Source: Actinoplanes missouriensis 431 (GTDB lineage Bacteria; Actinomycetota; Actinomycetes; Mycobacteriales; Micromonosporaceae). Taken from it: DNA of 64,000 bases. How positions within the stretch are numbered: the stretch's first letter is position 1; each line of letters opens with the position of its first letter. The notes under the pieces were generated by a model. That model saw only the letters and a list, made by a program, of their open reading frames with translations. It had not been told where the DNA came from and ran no database searches. Where the stretch lies: NCBI RefSeq assembly GCF_000284295.1, contig NC_017093.1, positions 5,952,001 to 6,016,000 on the forward strand, given 5' to 3'. Position numbers and translations under genes: made by a program. Below are positions 54,153 through 62,418 of this stretch, piece by piece.

Positions 54153-54396
54153 GATCGAGGTCGTTCTGCCGGCGGCCTTGCACGCCCGGCCGGCGGGTGC
54201 GGTGGTCCGGGCCGTCGCCCCCTTCCAGGCCTCCGTTCAGGTACGCCGTGACGACCGCGCCGCCGACGCCCGCAGCGCCCTGCGCCTGATGTCGCTCGGT
54301 GCCGAGGCCGGCACCGCGGTGACCGTGGTCGCGACCGGCGACGACGCCCCCGAGGCGGCGGCCGCCGTGGCCGAGGTCCTGCGCACGGCGTCGTAG
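54136..54396 (+). CDS. HPr-family phosphocarrier protein
   Basis: 86 aa from ATG 54136, with gggagg in the dhaM end. His16 in LPAALHARPAGAVV is the phosphorylation site, and a serine lies in the position corresponding to regulatory Ser46 (DARSALRLMSLGAEAGT). Located directly with dhaM, so it probably serves the DhaKLM relay. Enzyme I is not in the window and must be encoded elsewhere. Confidence 0.92.
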   Translation: MSPSSEIEVVLPAALHARPAGAVVRAVAPFQASVQVRRDDRAADARSALRLMSLGAEAGTAVTVVATGDDAPEAAAAVAEVLRTAS

Positions 54397-54529
54397 TTTC
54401 CGGAGCCGGTCACCAGGCGACTTGATCGACGTTCACCAATGTTCGGCTCGCCCGCCTCGGTGACCCATCGTCACGACCGGATGCGGCTCGCTCGCCTCTC
54501 AGTGAGCGGCGGAAACCCCACCCGCGACC

Positions 54530-55813
54530 TCAGCGCTCCAGGATCGCCACCACGCCCTGCCCGCCCGCCGCGCAGATGGAGATCAGGCCGCGGCCCGACC
54601 CCTTCTCCGCGAGCAGCTTCGCCAGAGTCGCCACGATCCGCCCGCCCGTCGCGGCGAACGGGTGGCCCGCCGCCAGTGACGAACCATTGACGTTCAGCTT
54701 CGCGCGGTCGATGGCGCCGAGCGGCGCGTCCAGCCCGAGACGCTCCTTGCAGAACTCCGGCGACTCCCACGCGGCGAGCGTGCTGAGCACCTGCGACGCG
54801 AACGCCTCGTGGATCTCGTAGTAGTCGAAGTCCTGCAGGCTCAGCCCGTTGCGGGCCAGCATCCGGGGCACCGCGTACGCCGGGGCCATCAGCAGACCCT
54901 CGTCCCCGTGCACGTAGTCGACGGCCGCGGTCTCCGAGTCGACGAGGTACGCGAGCGCCGGCAGCGAGTGCGCGGCCGCCCACTGCTCGGAGGCGAGCAG
55001 CACGGTCGACGCGCCGTCGGTGAGCGGTGTCGAGTTGCCCGCCGTCATGGTCGGGTTCTCCGTGCCGTACACCGTCTTCAGCCCGGCGAGTTTCTCCAGG
55101 GTGGTGTCGGGGCGCAGGTTCTGGTCGCGTGTCAGTCCCAGGTAGGGCGTCAGAAGATCGTCGAAGAACCCGCGGTCGTACGCGGCGGCGAGGCGCTGAT
55201 GCGACGCCAGCGCCAGCTCGTCCTGTGCTTCCCGGCTGATCTGCCAGCGCAGGGCGGTGATCGCCGCGTGCTCGCCCATGGAGAGCCCGGTCCGCGGCTC
55301 GGAGTTGCGCGGCAGCTCCGGCTGGAGCGCCTGCTGCGGACGCAGCCGGGCGACGGCCTTGAGACGGTCACCCAGCGTGCGGGCCCGGTTGAGCGACAGC
55401 AACGCGCGGCGCATGTCCTCGTTGACCTGCAGCGGCGCGTCCGACGTGGTGTCCACGCCACCGGCGACACCGGCCTCGATCTGGCCGAGCGCGATCTTGT
55501 TGGCGACCAGGATGGCGGCTTCCAGGCCGGTGCCGCAGGCCTGCTGGATGTCGTAGGCCGGGGTGCGCGGGTCGAGGCGGGACCCGAGCACCACCTCGCG
55601 GGTCAGGTTGAAGTCCCGGGAGTGCTTGAGCACGGCGCCCGCGACCACTTCGCCGAGCTGCTCGCCGGCCAGGCCGAACCGGGCGATCAGCCCGTCCAGC
55701 GCGGCGGTCAGCATGTCCTGGTTCGACGCCTCGGCGTACCGGCTGTTGGACCGCGCGAACGGGATCCGGTTGCCACCGAGCACCGCCACCCGATTGATCT
55801 CCGGCACGACCAT
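54530..55813 (-). CDS. Acetyl-CoA C-acyltransferase (thiolase), FadA2-like
   Basis: 427 aa. Thiolase landmarks: nucleophilic cysteine in DIQQACGTGLEAA (about residue 95), the GEHAAITALRW segment, catalytic histidine in YEIHEAFASQVLS, and a final cysteine in SICAAGGQGV. It completes beta-oxidation by releasing acetyl-CoA. Divergent from a FabG4-like gene followed by an HtdX-like gene, the same set as the mycobacterial Rv0241c-Rv0243 locus, so fatty-acid or related degradation is likely. ATG 55813 directly abuts ggagg; GTG 55807 is better spaced. Confidence 0.93.
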   Translation of the reverse strand: MVVPEINRVAVLGGNRIPFARSNSRYAEASNQDMLTAALDGLIARFGLAGEQLGEVVAGAVLKHSRDFNLTREVVLGSRLDPRTPAYDIQQACGTGLEAAILVANKIALGQIEAGVAGGVDTTSDAPLQVNEDMRRALLSLNRARTLGDRLKAVARLRPQQALQPELPRNSEPRTGLSMGEHAAITALRWQISREAQDELALASHQRLAAAYDRGFFDDLLTPYLGLTRDQNLRPDTTLEKLAGLKTVYGTENPTMTAGNSTPLTDGASTVLLASEQWAAAHSLPALAYLVDSETAAVDYVHGDEGLLMAPAYAVPRMLARNGLSLQDFDYYEIHEAFASQVLSTLAAWESPEFCKERLGLDAPLGAIDRAKLNVNGSSLAAGHPFAATGGRIVATLAKLLAEKGSGRGLISICAAGGQGVVAILER

Positions 55814-55823
55814 CCTCCACCTC

Positions 55824-55880
55824 GATTACCCAGCACAGCGATTACGCAGCACAGTGATTACCCAGCACAGCGATCACCCG
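55824..55880. repeat. 16-bp tandem repeats between thiolase and fabG4
   Basis: gattacccagcacagc at 55824, 55840 (one change) and 55856, then a diverged unit at 55872. They lie in the divergent promoter region and may affect promoter spacing. Confidence 0.8.
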
Positions 55881-55885
55881 GCAAG

Positions 55886-55907
55886 CTACTGACGAGTAGG
55901 CTACTCG
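55886..55907. promoter_or_regulatory. Operator overlapping the fabG4 promoter
   Basis: CTACT-gacg-AGTAG and the perfect CGAGTAG-g-CTACTCG (55893-55907) overlap, giving three half-sites. The -10 box TAGGCT (55897-55902) lies inside, six bases before ATG 55909. A related site (GTTACCGGCGAGTTAAC) sits near 58177 before the acyl-CoA dehydrogenase. Confidence 0.6.
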
Positions 55908-55908
55908 C

Positions 55909-57249
55909 ATGGCTGACAGGTACGCGAACTTCGCCAACTCCGGCCTCGGCCGGACCGTGGTCAAGCGCCTCGGGCTGCCTGATCCGCCGCGTCTGCGCCG
56001 GCACCGTCCGGGCGACCCGCTCGTCGACGGGCCGGTCCTGCTGGGCGCGGCGCCGGGCGGCCGGCTCTCCGAGCCGGTCCGCAAACAGCTGGGAGACGCA
56101 GGCGTCGAGGTCGCGCTCTCCCCCACCGAGGGTACGCGTCATGGCGCGCTGATCTTCGACGCGACGGGCATCGGTGACTCCGGTCAGTTGCGGGCTCTCT
56201 TCGACTTCTTCCACCCGTACGCCCGATCGGTGAAGGTCTCCGGCCGCGTGATCGTGCTGGGCACCCCACCGGAAGCGACGCCCGGCCCGAAAGAGGCGAC
56301 CGCGCAGCGGAGCCTCGAAGGTCTCACCCGGAGCATCGGCAAGGAGTTCGGGCGCGGGGTGACCAGTCAGCTGGTCTACGTCGCGCCCGGCGGCGAGGCG
56401 GCGCTCGACTCCACTTTGCGGTTCCTGCTGAGCGGCCGGTCGGCCTACGTCTCCGGGCAGGTCGTGCGGATCGGCGCCGGCACTCCCCCGGCGCCGGCCG
56501 ACTGGCAGCGGCCGCTCGACGGCAAGCTCGCCCTGGTCACCGGCGCGGCCCGGGGCATCGGCGCGGCGATCGCGACGACGCTGGCCCGCGATGGCGCCGA
56601 CGTGATCGCGCTGGACGTGCCGGCCGCCGGTGACGCCCTCGCCGACGTGGCGAACTCCTGCTCCGGCCGCGCGCTGCAGCTCGACCTCACCGCGCCGGAC
56701 GCCCCGGCCCGGCTGGCCGGCTATCTGGCGGCCCTGCCGCACGCGGGCGCCGACATCGTGGTGCACAACGCCGGCATCACCCGGGACAAGACGATCGCCC
56801 GGATGTCCGAGGACCGCTGGGACTCGGTGATCGGGGTGAACCTGACCGCGCCGGAGCGGGTCAACGACGTACTGCTGGAGAGGGATCTGATCCACACCGG
56901 CGGCCGGATCATCGGGGTCGCCTCGATCGCCGGCATCGCCGGGAACCGGGGGCAGACCAATTACGCGACGAGCAAGGCCGGCGTGATCGGCATGGTGCAG
57001 TCCTCCGCGCCGCTGCTGGAACCGCGCGGCATCACGATCAACGCGGTGGCGCCCGGCTTCATCGAGACCGCGATGACCGCGAAGATGCCGGTCGGGCTCC
57101 GGGAGGCGGGCCGGCGGCTGAACAGCATGTCCCAGGGCGGCCTGCCGATCGACGTGGCCGAGACGATCGCCTGGTTCGCCTCACCCGGCTCGCAGATGAT
57201 CACCGGGAACGTGGTCCGGGTCTGCGGCCAGAGCCTGCTGGGGGCCTGA
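55909..57249 (+). CDS. 3-oxoacyl-thioester reductase, FabG4-like high-molecular-weight SDR
   Basis: 446 aa. Long N-terminal pseudo-Rossmann part (1-200) with no nucleotide motif, then a canonical SDR: KLALVTGAARGIGAAIA (about 205-221), NAGITRDKTIARM, catalytic serine and tyrosine in GVASIAGIAGNRGQTNYATSKAG. This two-part layout is that of mycobacterial FabG4 (Rv0242c), an NADH-dependent beta-ketoacyl-CoA reductase. The stop is followed after one base by the HtdX-like gene. Leaderless start; operator over the promoter. Confidence 0.93.
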   Translation: MADRYANFANSGLGRTVVKRLGLPDPPRLRRHRPGDPLVDGPVLLGAAPGGRLSEPVRKQLGDAGVEVALSPTEGTRHGALIFDATGIGDSGQLRALFDFFHPYARSVKVSGRVIVLGTPPEATPGPKEATAQRSLEGLTRSIGKEFGRGVTSQLVYVAPGGEAALDSTLRFLLSGRSAYVSGQVVRIGAGTPPAPADWQRPLDGKLALVTGAARGIGAAIATTLARDGADVIALDVPAAGDALADVANSCSGRALQLDLTAPDAPARLAGYLAALPHAGADIVVHNAGITRDKTIARMSEDRWDSVIGVNLTAPERVNDVLLERDLIHTGGRIIGVASIAGIAGNRGQTNYATSKAGVIGMVQSSAPLLEPRGITINAVAPGFIETAMTAKMPVGLREAGRRLNSMSQGGLPIDVAETIAWFASPGSQMITGNVVRVCGQSLLGA

Positions 57250-57250
57250 C

Positions 57251-58135
57251 GTGGTGGCGGTCGTCGAGCTCAGCTCGGGTCCGGGCACCGGCGCGGCGTA
57301 CGCGCGGGCGGCGCTCGGGATGCTCCCCGGCGCCCGGCGGGGCAGCGCCCTGCCGGAGATCGAGATGGTGCACCGGGGCGTCGTGGTGGACCGGGGGCAC
57401 CTCGCCGCGTACGACCGGGTGTGCGGGTTCCGCCTCTCCGACACGCTGCCGGCGACGTACCCGCACGTGCTGGCGTTCCCCCTGGCGATGCGGCTGATGA
57501 CGATGCCGGAATTCCCGCTCCCGCTGATCGGCCTGGTCCACGTGGCGAACCGGATCACGGTGAGCCGGCCGCTCTCCGCGGACTCCCGTCTCGACCTCTC
57601 GGTCCGGGCGGCGGATCTGCGGGACCATCCGCGCGGCCGCCGGTTCGACCTGGTCACCACGGCGGCGGTGGACGGGGCCGAGGTCTGGCGGGAGGTCTCG
57701 ACCTACCTGCGGGTGACGAAACCGGCCGCCGCGCGGGAGCATGCCGGCGCCGCCACGGCCACCACGCCCGGCGCCGCCACGACGCCCGGCGGCGCGCGGA
57801 CCGGCGGCGCGCTCTGGCGCGTTCCGGCCCGGGTCGGCGGCGACTACGCGGCCGTCTCCGGCGACCGCAACCCGATCCACACGTCCCGGCTCGGCGCCCG
57901 GCTGTTCGGCTTCCCCCGCCCGATCGCCCACGGCATGTGGACCGCCGCGCACGCGCTGGCCGGGCTGGAGGGCCGGCTGCCCCCGGCGTACACGGTGGAC
58001 GTCGCCTTCAAGCAACCCGTCCTGCTCCCCGCGAAGCCGGCGTTCACGGCCACCCGGACCGCCACCGGATGGGAGTTCGCCCTGTCCTCGAAACGGCCGC
58101 ACCTGACCGGCTCGGTCATCGCCGCCGCGTCCTGA
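57251..58135 (+). CDS. MaoC-like (R)-specific enoyl hydratase, HtdX-like
   Basis: 294 aa from GTG 57251, one base after the fabG4 stop. Double hotdog: an N-terminal substrate domain, a low-complexity linker (AGAATATTPGAATTPGGART) and the C-terminal MaoC domain with the hydratase motif DYAAVSGDRNPIHTSRLGARLFGFPRPIAHGMWT (catalytic Asp and His in its middle). Same neighbours as Rv0241c (HtdX). It hydrates trans-2-enoyl thioesters to (R)-3-hydroxyacyl products. Confidence 0.93.
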   Translation: MVAVVELSSGPGTGAAYARAALGMLPGARRGSALPEIEMVHRGVVVDRGHLAAYDRVCGFRLSDTLPATYPHVLAFPLAMRLMTMPEFPLPLIGLVHVANRITVSRPLSADSRLDLSVRAADLRDHPRGRRFDLVTTAAVDGAEVWREVSTYLRVTKPAAAREHAGAATATTPGAATTPGGARTGGALWRVPARVGGDYAAVSGDRNPIHTSRLGARLFGFPRPIAHGMWTAAHALAGLEGRLPPAYTVDVAFKQPVLLPAKPAFTATRTATGWEFALSSKRPHLTGSVIAAAS

Positions 58136-58169
58136 TCCATCGATGGTGGTTGTCAGGAATCGGGCGCGC

Positions 58170-58195
58170 TCCTAAAGTTACCGGCGAGTTAACCA
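58170..58195. promoter_or_regulatory. Candidate second operator before the acyl-CoA dehydrogenase
   Basis: GTTACCGGCGAGTTAAC contains the same C-G-A-G-T core and outer TTAC/GTTAA arms as the site at 55886-55907. It lies about 25-45 bp before GTG 58218. Confidence 0.45.
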
Positions 58196-58217
58196 GCGCG
58201 CGGGAGGCGGATCCGAC

Positions 58218-59450
58218 GTGGAGTTCTGGCTCGACCTCAACGAGGAGCAACAAGACCTGCGGGAATGGGTCCACGGCTTCGCCGCGTCGGTGATCCGGCC
58301 GGCCGCCGCCGAGTGGGACGAGCGCGAGGAGACGCCGTGGCCGGTGCTCCAGGAGGCCGCGAAGATCGGGCTCTACGGGTTCGAGTTCCTGGTCAACACG
58401 TGGTCGGACACCTCCGGGCTGAGCCTGCCGGTCGCCAACGAGGAGCTCTTCTGGGGTGACGGCGGGATCGGCATGGCGATCTCCGGGACGTCCCTGGCGG
58501 TCGCCGCGATCTACGGATCGGGTACGCCGGAGCAACTCGTCGAATGGGTGCCGCAGTGCTTCGGTGACGCCGCCGATCCGAAGGTGGCGGCGTTCTGCAG
58601 CACCGAGCCGGAGGCCGGGTCGGACGTCGCCTCGATGCGCAGCCGGGCGGTCTACGACGAGGCGTCCGACGAGTGGGTGCTCACCGGGCAGAAGGCGTAC
58701 GCCACGAACGGCGGGATCGCGAACGTGCACGTGGTGACGGCCAGTGTGGACCCGTCGCTGGGCGCCCGCGGGCAGGCCGCGTTCGTGGTGCCGCCGGGCA
58801 CGAAGGGGCTGGCCGGCACCCGCAAGCTGAAGAAGCTGGGCCTGCGCGCCTCGCACACGGCCGACGTCTTCCTGGACGACGTCCGGGTGCCCGGCAGCTG
58901 CCTGCTCGGCGGCAAGGAGGCCCTCGACCAGCGGCTGGCGCGGGCCCGCGAGGCACGGGACCGGCCGCGCGAGGGGCAGCGCCGATCCGGGCAGGCCGCG
59001 ATGCGCACGTTCGAGCTCTCCCGCCCGGCCGTCGGCGCGCAGGCGATCGGCATCGCCCGGGCCGCCTACGAGTACGCGCTGGACTATGCCAAGACCCGGG
59101 TGCAGTTCGGCCGCCCGATCATCGAGAACCAGGCCGTGGCGTTTGCGCTCGCCGACATGCGTACCGAGATCGACGCGGCTCGCCTGCTGGTCTGGCGGGC
59201 GGCCTGGATGGGCCGGGCCGACCGCCCGTTCGACGCGGGCGAGGGCTCGATGTCGAAGCTGAAGGCCGGCGAGGTCGCGGTCGCGGTCACCGAGAAGGCG
59301 GTGCAGATCCTCGGCGGCGCCGGGTACCTGCGGGACCACCCGGTGGAGCGGATGTACCGGGACGCCAAGATCTACACGATCTTCGAGGGGACCTCGGAGA
59401 TCCAGCGACTGGTGATCGCCCGAGCCATCTCCGGAGTCCAGATCCGCTGA
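58218..59450 (+). CDS. Acyl-CoA dehydrogenase
   Basis: 410 aa. Begins VEFWLDLNEEQQDLREWVHG. ACAD motifs: FAFCSTEPEAGSDV-type flavin loop (AAFCSTEPEAGSDVASM), RTFELSRPAVGAQAIGIARA, QILGGAGYLRDHPVERMYRD and the catalytic-base glutamate in IFEGTSEIQRLVIAR. FAD-dependent alpha,beta-desaturation of acyl-CoAs. Shares its block with the FabG4/HtdX genes and an acyl-CoA ligase. GTG 58218 has gggagg 11 bases upstream, slightly long. Confidence 0.93.
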   Translation: MEFWLDLNEEQQDLREWVHGFAASVIRPAAAEWDEREETPWPVLQEAAKIGLYGFEFLVNTWSDTSGLSLPVANEELFWGDGGIGMAISGTSLAVAAIYGSGTPEQLVEWVPQCFGDAADPKVAAFCSTEPEAGSDVASMRSRAVYDEASDEWVLTGQKAYATNGGIANVHVVTASVDPSLGARGQAAFVVPPGTKGLAGTRKLKKLGLRASHTADVFLDDVRVPGSCLLGGKEALDQRLARAREARDRPREGQRRSGQAAMRTFELSRPAVGAQAIGIARAAYEYALDYAKTRVQFGRPIIENQAVAFALADMRTEIDAARLLVWRAAWMGRADRPFDAGEGSMSKLKAGEVAVAVTEKAVQILGGAGYLRDHPVERMYRDAKIYTIFEGTSEIQRLVIARAISGVQIR

Positions 59451-59461
59451 GAGGGGCCCGC

Positions 59462-61006
59462 ATGGACCTGCCGTTCATCGCGACGACCATGGCCCGGCGC
59501 GGGCTGCTCACACCGGGCAACCCGGTCCGGATCGTCCGCCAGTTCGGCGCGCTCGGCCGCTGGGGCTTCGGCCTCGCCGGCGAGCTGCGCCAGGCCGCCG
59601 CCCGCAGCCCGCACCGGGTCGCGGTGGTCGACGACGACCGGCGGGTGACCTATGCCGAGTTGCTGGCCGGCGCCGAGCGCATCGCGGGCGCGCTGCGCGA
59701 CGAGGGCGTCGGGAGCCGGGACCGGATCGGGCTGCTGATGCGCAACTCGGCCCGGATGATCGAGACGCTGATCGGGATCACCACGCTCGGCGCCGACCCC
59801 GTACTGATCAACACCGGTCTTTCGGCGAGCCAGCTGGCGGCTGTCGGGGGCGACCAGGAGCTGCGCGCGGTGCTCCACGACGACGAGTTCGCCCCGCAAT
59901 TGGCCCCGCTGACGATCCCCACCCGGGACGAGCGCTGGCCGGGCGAGCGCACCCGCTCCGGCGACCTCCGGCCGCCGGAGCGGCCCGGGCGGACCATCGT
60001 GCTCACGTCCGGCACGACCGGGACCCCCAAGGGCGCGCGCCGGCCCACCCCCGGCGGTTTCCGCCCGCTCTGCTCGGTGATCGACCGGATCCCGCTGCGC
60101 GCCGGCGACCGCGTGCTGATCTCCGCGCCGCTCTTCCACACCTGGGGCTTCGCCGGGCTGCAGATCGCCCTGGCGCTGCGCGCGACGATCCATCTGCACC
60201 GGCGGTTCCAGCCCGAGCGGGTACGGGACACGATCGCCGGAGGGGGCGTGGACGCGCTCATCGCCGTACCCGTCATGGTGCAGCAGCTGATGGATCTCCC
60301 GGCGCAAGCGGGATCGCGGACCTTGCGGGTGGCCGCGGTCAGCGGCTCAGCTCTGCCGGGTGGCCTCGCCACCCGGTTCATGGACCGGTACGGGGACGTC
60401 CTCTACAACCTCTACGGCTCCACCGAGGCCTCCTGGGTCTCCATCGCCACCCCGGCCGACCTGCGGGCCGCCCCGGACACCGCCGGACGGCCGCCCACCG
60501 GGACCACCGTGAGGATCCTCGACGAGGACGACCGCGAGGCGCCTCCCGGGACGGTGGGCCGGATCTTCGTGACCAACGAAATGATCTTCGAGGGGTACAC
60601 GAACGACGCGGCGACCCGCAGGCGCCACGGGCTGCTCGGCACCGGCGACCTGGGACACGTCGACGCGGCCGGACGGGTCTTCGTCGACGGCCGGGAGGAC
60701 GACATGATCGTCTCCGGTGGGGAGAACGTCTATCCGGCCGAGGTCGAGGACCTGCTCGCCGCGCTGCCGCAGGTGCGCGAGGTCGCGGTGATCGGGGTGC
60801 CGGACGAGGAGTACGGCCAGCGCCTCGCCGCCTATCTGGTGCTGCGCGAGGACGAGAAGCTGGACCCGGACGTGGTGCGCGAGCACGTGCGCCGCAACCG
60901 GGCCCGGTTCTGTGTGCCGCGCGACGTGATCTTCCTGGACGCCCTGCCGCGGAACGCGACCGGCAAGATCCTGGCCCGCGAGTTACCTCGTCCCGCGGCG
61001 GGGTAA
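59462..61006 (+). CDS. Fatty-acid-CoA ligase (ANL family)
   Basis: 514 aa from ATG 59462, 11 nt after the dehydrogenase stop, with gagagg upstream. Adenylation motifs: IVLTSGTTGTPKGARR (P-loop), SAPLFHTWGF, LYNLYGSTEASW, GRIFVTNEMIFEGYTND, GTGDLGHVDAAGRVFVDGREDDMIVSGGENV and the swivel lysine in NATGKILARELP. Activates a fatty acid to its CoA ester for the adjacent oxidation enzymes; FadD-type of long-chain class is likely. Confidence 0.93.
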   Translation: MDLPFIATTMARRGLLTPGNPVRIVRQFGALGRWGFGLAGELRQAAARSPHRVAVVDDDRRVTYAELLAGAERIAGALRDEGVGSRDRIGLLMRNSARMIETLIGITTLGADPVLINTGLSASQLAAVGGDQELRAVLHDDEFAPQLAPLTIPTRDERWPGERTRSGDLRPPERPGRTIVLTSGTTGTPKGARRPTPGGFRPLCSVIDRIPLRAGDRVLISAPLFHTWGFAGLQIALALRATIHLHRRFQPERVRDTIAGGGVDALIAVPVMVQQLMDLPAQAGSRTLRVAAVSGSALPGGLATRFMDRYGDVLYNLYGSTEASWVSIATPADLRAAPDTAGRPPTGTTVRILDEDDREAPPGTVGRIFVTNEMIFEGYTNDAATRRRHGLLGTGDLGHVDAAGRVFVDGREDDMIVSGGENVYPAEVEDLLAALPQVREVAVIGVPDEEYGQRLAAYLVLREDEKLDPDVVREHVRRNRARFCVPRDVIFLDALPRNATGKILARELPRPAAG

Positions 61007-61016
61007 CCGGCAGGGC

Positions 61017-61823
61017 ATGCCGCAGCGTGAGAGTTATGACCGGGTCGCGATCGTCACGGGCTCGGATTCCGGGATCGGCGAGGCCACCGCCGTGGCGCTC
61101 GCGAAGGCGGGCTTCGACGTGGGCGTGACGTTCCGCTCCGACGAGCAGGGCGCCGCGGAGACCGCCGCGAAGGTCCGGGCGGCCGGCCGCCGCGCCGAGG
61201 TGCGGCGCCTCGACCTGTCCGAGCTGCCCGGCGCGGCGGACGTGATCGACGAACTGGCGGACGCGCTCGGCGGCCTCGGTGTGCTGGTCAACTGTGCCGG
61301 GACCGGGATCGCCACACCGGTGACCGAGACGTCCTGGGAGGACTGGCGGCGGGTGCTCGCGGTCGACCTGGACGGCCCGTTCCTCTGTGCGCAGCGGGCG
61401 GCCCGCCGGATGCTGGCGGGACGGCGCGGCGGCCGGATCATCAACATCACCAGCGTGCACGAGCACGCGCCGCGGGTCGGCTCGGGCGCGTACTGCGCGG
61501 CGAAGGGCGGCCTCGGCCTGCTCACCAAGGTGATGGCGCAGGAGCTGGCGGCCGACGGGATCACGGTGAACGCGGTGGCGCCGGGCGAGATCGCCACGCC
61601 GATGACCGGCAACGAGGACGTCGACCCGCACACGGTGAGCCGTCCCGGCATCCCGGCGGGCCGGCCGGGCGACGCGAACGAGGTGGCCGCGGTGGTGGCG
61701 ATGCTGGCCGGCCCGGACGCCGGCTACGTCACCGGGGCCTCCTGGGTGGTGGACGGCGGCATGCTGCTGATGGGCCCGCAGGCGGGATCCCACCTGGAGT
61801 CCGGCGACTGGCGCAACGGCTGA
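61017..61823 (+). CDS. Short-chain dehydrogenase/reductase (3-oxoacyl reductase-like)
   Basis: 268 aa. Classical SDR: VAIVTGSDSGIGEATAVALA (about 10-29), NCAGTGIATP, serine in IINITSVHEHAP, tyrosine and lysine in SGAYCAAKGGLGLLTKVM, and a C-terminal tail ITVNAVAPGEIATPMTGNED. Starts 10 nt after the ligase stop. GTTA (60982), 15 bases, then GGGTAA (61001) resembles a sigma-B promoter but overlaps the ligase stop and may be chance. NADPH or NADH preference is not clear. Confidence 0.9.
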   Translation: MPQRESYDRVAIVTGSDSGIGEATAVALAKAGFDVGVTFRSDEQGAAETAAKVRAAGRRAEVRRLDLSELPGAADVIDELADALGGLGVLVNCAGTGIATPVTETSWEDWRRVLAVDLDGPFLCAQRAARRMLAGRRGGRIINITSVHEHAPRVGSGAYCAAKGGLGLLTKVMAQELAADGITVNAVAPGEIATPMTGNEDVDPHTVSRPGIPAGRPGDANEVAAVVAMLAGPDAGYVTGASWVVDGGMLLMGPQAGSHLESGDWRNG

Positions 61824-61881
61824 GGACAGTTTTCCTGCAACTTGCAGTTTTCACGCTGTGGAGTGGACCTAGGCACCGTCG

Positions 61882-62418
61882 GTGACCATCGTGGACCGCA
61901 TGCAGTTGCTCCTGAACGGAGCGTTCGAGGCGACCTTCCGCAGTTTCGAGCGCTCCGCGTTCCATCTCGAGGTCGCGGACGTCTACGACATCGCCGAGGA
62001 GTCCGAGCCGATCCGCCGGTACCTCGCCGGCGAACCCGACGACTTCGCCTGGCAGGAACCGTGGCTCGACCTGATCCGCCGGACCACCGCGACCGGGCGC
62101 AGCGTGCGGCGGCTCCGCGTGGTCACCGTGCCGCACGGGCTCTACACCCGCTGGCTGCTGAGCGTCTCGCACCTCAACGTGGACGCCGGCGAGCGGATCC
62201 GCTGGCTGCCCCGCGACGACCTGAACGGGCTGCCGGTCACCGCCGACGACTTCTGGATCTTCGACGACCGGCGGGTGGTGTTCACGCTCGTCGCGCCGGA
62301 CGGCTCGTTCACGGCCGGCGCGGCCACCGAGGACCCGGCGATCGTCGGGCACTGCGCGCGGGTCCGGGACGCGCTCTGGCCGCGCGCCGTCCCGCACGAG
62401 GACTACGTCAGGCCTTGA
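61882..62418 (+). CDS. DUF6879-family protein
   Basis: 178 aa. Begins at GTG 61882 (VTIVDRMQLLLNGAFEATFR), with ATG 61900 as alternative. Family landmarks: FERSAFHLEVADVYDIAEES, LIRRTTATGRSVRRLRVVTV, LYTRWLLSVSHLNVDAGERI and the aromatic DDFWIFDDRRVVFTLVAPDG. These proteins usually sit beside an XRE-type (DUF5753/WhiJ) regulator and occur in many paralogues in actinomycetes; here no XRE gene is visible, so it is an orphan. Overlaps the convergent helicase gene end by 11 nt. Confidence 0.85.
   Translation: MTIVDRMQLLLNGAFEATFRSFERSAFHLEVADVYDIAEESEPIRRYLAGEPDDFAWQEPWLDLIRRTTATGRSVRRLRVVTVPHGLYTRWLLSVSHLNVDAGERIRWLPRDDLNGLPVTADDFWIFDDRRVVFTLVAPDGSFTAGAATEDPAIVGHCARVRDALWPRAVPHEDYVRP

Noticed and set aside
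58673..59461. Upstream extension of the acyl-CoA ligase frame through the dehydrogenase gene
   Set aside because: The acyl-CoA dehydrogenase motifs lie in another frame over this stretch; the ligase begins at ATG 59462 after a ribosome site.
60982..61006. GTTA-N15-GGGTAA box before the SDR gene
   Set aside because: The GGGTAA is the end of the ligase gene (GGG TAA stop), so the match may be coincidental and the SDR gene is probably in the operon.
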